The position numbers were made by a program, and so were the translations under genes. Under the pieces are notes generated by a model. It made no database searches and was not told the origin of the DNA. It saw only the letters and a program-made list of their open reading frames with translations. This document shows, piece by piece, positions 62,404 through 64,000 of a stretch of 64,000 nt of DNA. Numbering within the stretch: the stretch's first letter is position 1; every line of letters begins with the position of its first letter. The DNA is from Pseudomonadota bacterium (GTDB lineage: Bacteria > Pseudomonadota > Alphaproteobacteria > Azospirillales > Azospirillaceae): NCBI GenBank assembly GCA_023423695.1, contig JAFAFA010000051.1:47908-111907 (forward strand), in the 5' to 3' direction.

Positions 62404-62819
62404 GGCGTACTCGTGAATTCCAGAATCAGGGCGGCGCGGACCCTACCAGCTTGACCGCCCATAGGCAACGGCGCGGAACGGTAACAGCGCGCAATCCGGG
62501 CGATTGGCGGACGATTCTTCGGCGAATCGGCGCAGCCAGTTTGGAAATGTTCCAGCAATGCGACGTTTGAAACGGTTTTGCCGCCCCTGTTCACTGTTCC
62601 ATTCGCTCCGCTCGCCACGACCGGCCGGTGACGGGGCGAATTTACCACGGCGTGGCGGCCGGAGGTAAGCAGGGGCGGCAAAACTGCGGGCAGAGGGAGG
62701 TGCGGAGGGAGGTGCAGGGGGGAGGTTGCTGTGACCATTGCCGCCCCGGCTTGAGTACGCCGCCCGTGGATGCTCTGATGCGCCGGCACCCCTTTCGACT
62801 TTGCAGAAGAGCGCGCCGC
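62404..62819. other. Divergent region between efp and epmA
   Basis: This 416-base gap has no gene I can support. It holds the 35-nt element on the minus strand at 62568-62602. Nearer epmA there is a short purine-rich tandem repeat with the unit GGAGGGAGGTGC repeated about three times with changes (62691-62729). It must also hold the promoters of both genes; no clear -35/-10 pair was picked out. Confidence 0.55.
62568..62602 (-). promoter_or_regulatory. 35-nt element upstream of efp, shared with thrC
   Basis: On the minus strand ATGGAACA-N-TGAACAG-N7-AAAACCGTTTCA, same blocks and spacing as at 53745-53779. It ends 164 bases before the efp ATG and has the same orientation towards its gene. GGAA-N3-TTCC symmetry follows it. 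Confidence 0.6.
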
Positions 62820-63884
62820 ATGCCCGCCCACCGATCCACCGAGCTTCCCCCCTGGCACCCCGAGGCGCTGGCCCGGCGTCGACCCTATCTGGCGGCGCGC
62901 GGCCGGGTGCTGAACGCCGTCCGCCGCGTGTTCGAGGAGCTTGCCTTCGTCGAGGTGGACACGCCCGCCCTGCAGGTGTCGCCTGGGATGGAGCCGCATC
63001 TCCAGGCCTTCGCCACCGAACTGCAGGGTCCCCATCCGGACGACCGCCGGCCGCTCTATCTGCACACCAGCCCGGAATTCGCCATGAAGAAGCTGCTGGT
63101 CGCGGGCGTGCCCCGGCTGTGGCAGCTGGCGCATGTCTATCGCAACGGCGAACGGTCGGGCACCCACGCGCCGGAATTCTCGATGCTGGAATGGTATCGC
63201 GCGGGCGACGGCTACCGCACGCTGATCCAGGATTGCCAGGAGCTGCTGAGGGCCGGGGCGGAAGCCGGCGGACGGCGGAGCTTCACGTTCCGCGGCATGA
63301 CATGTGATCCCTTCGCGCCATGGCGGGTGCTGACCGTGCCGGAGGCGTTCCGCGACTATGCCGGCATCGACCTGATGGCGACCTATGACGGCAGCCACGA
63401 TCCCGACCCGGCGGCGCTGGCGGCGGAGGCCGCGCGCATCGGCATTGCGCCCCATCACGGCGACCGCTGGGAAGACATCGTCTTCCGCATCATGTTCGAC
63501 CGGATCGAGCCGCATCTGGGCGACGGCGTGCCCTGCGTGCTGACCGACTATCCGCTTTGCATGGCGGCGCTGTCGCGGCCGAAGCCGGAGGATCCGCGGC
63601 TGGCCGAACGGTTCGAGCTGTATGCCTGCGGTCTGGAACTGGCGAATGCCTTCGGCGAGTTGACCGACCCGGCGGTGCAGCGTGCCCGCTTCGAGGCCGA
63701 CATGGCGCTGAAGGAGCGGCTGTACGGCGAGCGCTTCCCGGTGGACGAGGATTTCCTCGCGGCGCTGGAGCATGGCATGCCGCAGAGCAGCGGAATCGCA
63801 CTGGGCTTCGACCGTCTGGCGATGCTGTGCAGCGGGGCCGAGAGCATCGAACAGGTGCTGTGGCTGCCGGTTGCTGGGTTCTGA
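62820..63884 (+). CDS. epmA: EF-P beta-lysylation protein EpmA (PoxA/GenX, LysRS-like)
   Basis: A 354 aa class II aminoacyl-tRNA synthetase paralog without an anticodon-binding domain; it attaches (R)-beta-lysine to EF-P. Class II motifs: motif 2 region VYRNGERSGTHAPEFSMLEWYRAG, motif 3 SSGIALGFDRLAML, plus PLYLHTSPEFAMKKLL and CGLELANAFGELTD. The ATG at 62820 begins MPAHRSTELPPWHPEAL, the family start. EpmB (the lysine 2,3-aminomutase that makes beta-lysine) is not in this window. It diverges from efp. Confidence 0.94.
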   Translation: MPAHRSTELPPWHPEALARRRPYLAARGRVLNAVRRVFEELAFVEVDTPALQVSPGMEPHLQAFATELQGPHPDDRRPLYLHTSPEFAMKKLLVAGVPRLWQLAHVYRNGERSGTHAPEFSMLEWYRAGDGYRTLIQDCQELLRAGAEAGGRRSFTFRGMTCDPFAPWRVLTVPEAFRDYAGIDLMATYDGSHDPDPAALAAEAARIGIAPHHGDRWEDIVFRIMFDRIEPHLGDGVPCVLTDYPLCMAALSRPKPEDPRLAERFELYACGLELANAFGELTDPAVQRARFEADMALKERLYGERFPVDEDFLAALEHGMPQSSGIALGFDRLAMLCSGAESIEQVLWLPVAGF

Positions 63885-63885
63885 G

Positions 63886-63932
63886 GGGGGTATCCCCCTC
63901 TCCCCCCGGGGAGAGGGTCGGGGTGAGGGGGA
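63886..63932. repeat. GC-rich palindromic intergenic repeat, partial copy 6
   Basis: A short hairpin-forming stretch (TATCCCCCTCTCCCCCCGGG and GAGAGGGTCGGGGTGAGGGG) directly after epmA. The remaining 68 bases to the window edge hold nothing I can name. Confidence 0.6.
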
Positions 63933-64000
63933 TGCAAAGCGTGGATTCTTTAGGAAACGGGAGGTGTGCGGCTTTTGAAAATCCTCGCCGCGCGTCCCCC

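Overview
The window is high-GC chromosomal DNA, densely packed with ordinary bacterial genes. Gene content points to an alphaproteobacterium of the Rhodospirillales, most likely Azospirillum or a close relative. The pointers are the acetoin operon, a mitochondrial-type D-lactate dehydrogenase, an ArsR-methyltransferase/metF/metH cluster, a fused cysNC, a FixJ-type DctSR with a DctPQM TRAP transporter, and DUF2849/cysI/DUF934. This is inference from recognised families; no search was run. I see no insertion sequence, prophage, integrase or CRISPR array, and no clear pseudogene.

Layout. 1-6.9 kb: the 3' end of zapE, then a leftward acetoin dehydrogenase operon (acoX-acoA-acoB-acoC-budC-29 aa ORF-lipA) behind a textbook sigma-54 promoter with two upstream inverted repeats. 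7-11 kb: D-lactate dehydrogenase, a UPF0178 protein and ettA. 11-14 kb: a stress-type cluster (two DUF2382 proteins and an unlisted 46 aa membrane protein) and a lipoprotein. 14.3-17.6 kb: a pentapeptide-repeat/PilZ fusion and mlaC-mlaA. 18-25.4 kb: a methionine-cycle cluster (ArsR-SAM methyltransferase, metF, a DUF29 gene, metH), then an MNT/HEPN pair and a thioesterase. 25.4-30.5 kb: a secreted pentapeptide protein, a GGDEF protein, a nitronate monooxygenase, and a LysR/MFS divergent pair. 30.5-37.5 kb: assimilatory sulfate reduction, with cysH-cysD-cysNC diverging from siroheme synthase-DUF2849-cysI-DUF934. 37.5-40 kb: a YcbK/MepK-like peptidase and a large pentapeptide protein. 40-48 kb: dctS-dctR plus an extra histidine kinase, diverging from dctPQM. 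48-57.4 kb: a molybdopterin oxidoreductase, recJ, tRNA-Glu, dusA, thrC, an M16 peptidase and a GNAT acetyltransferase. 57.3-63.9 kb: a leftward suhB/OmpA/ExbB-like/MotB-like cluster, then efp diverging from epmA.

How the genes work together. The aco genes cleave acetoin to acetyl-CoA and acetaldehyde and carry their own lipoyl synthase. The cys genes take sulfate to sulfide, and metF/metH use one-carbon units to remethylate homocysteine. MlaA/MlaC belong to outer-membrane lipid retrieval. EF-P and EpmA are substrate and modifying enzyme, set head to head. The ExbB-like, MotB-like and OmpA proteins look like an ion-driven envelope machine of unknown role.

The most interesting items are the sigma-54 architecture of the aco operon, the 29 aa ORF coupled to lipA, the ExbB/MotB-like cluster with two OmpA proteins, the 46 aa membrane protein with an EcfG-like promoter, a 35-nt element shared by the thrC and efp upstream regions, and repeated cap-plus-pentapeptide modules. 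Six GC-rich palindromic elements lie between genes. Limits: family calls come from motifs read by eye, several start codons are uncertain, and regulatory sites are motif matches only.
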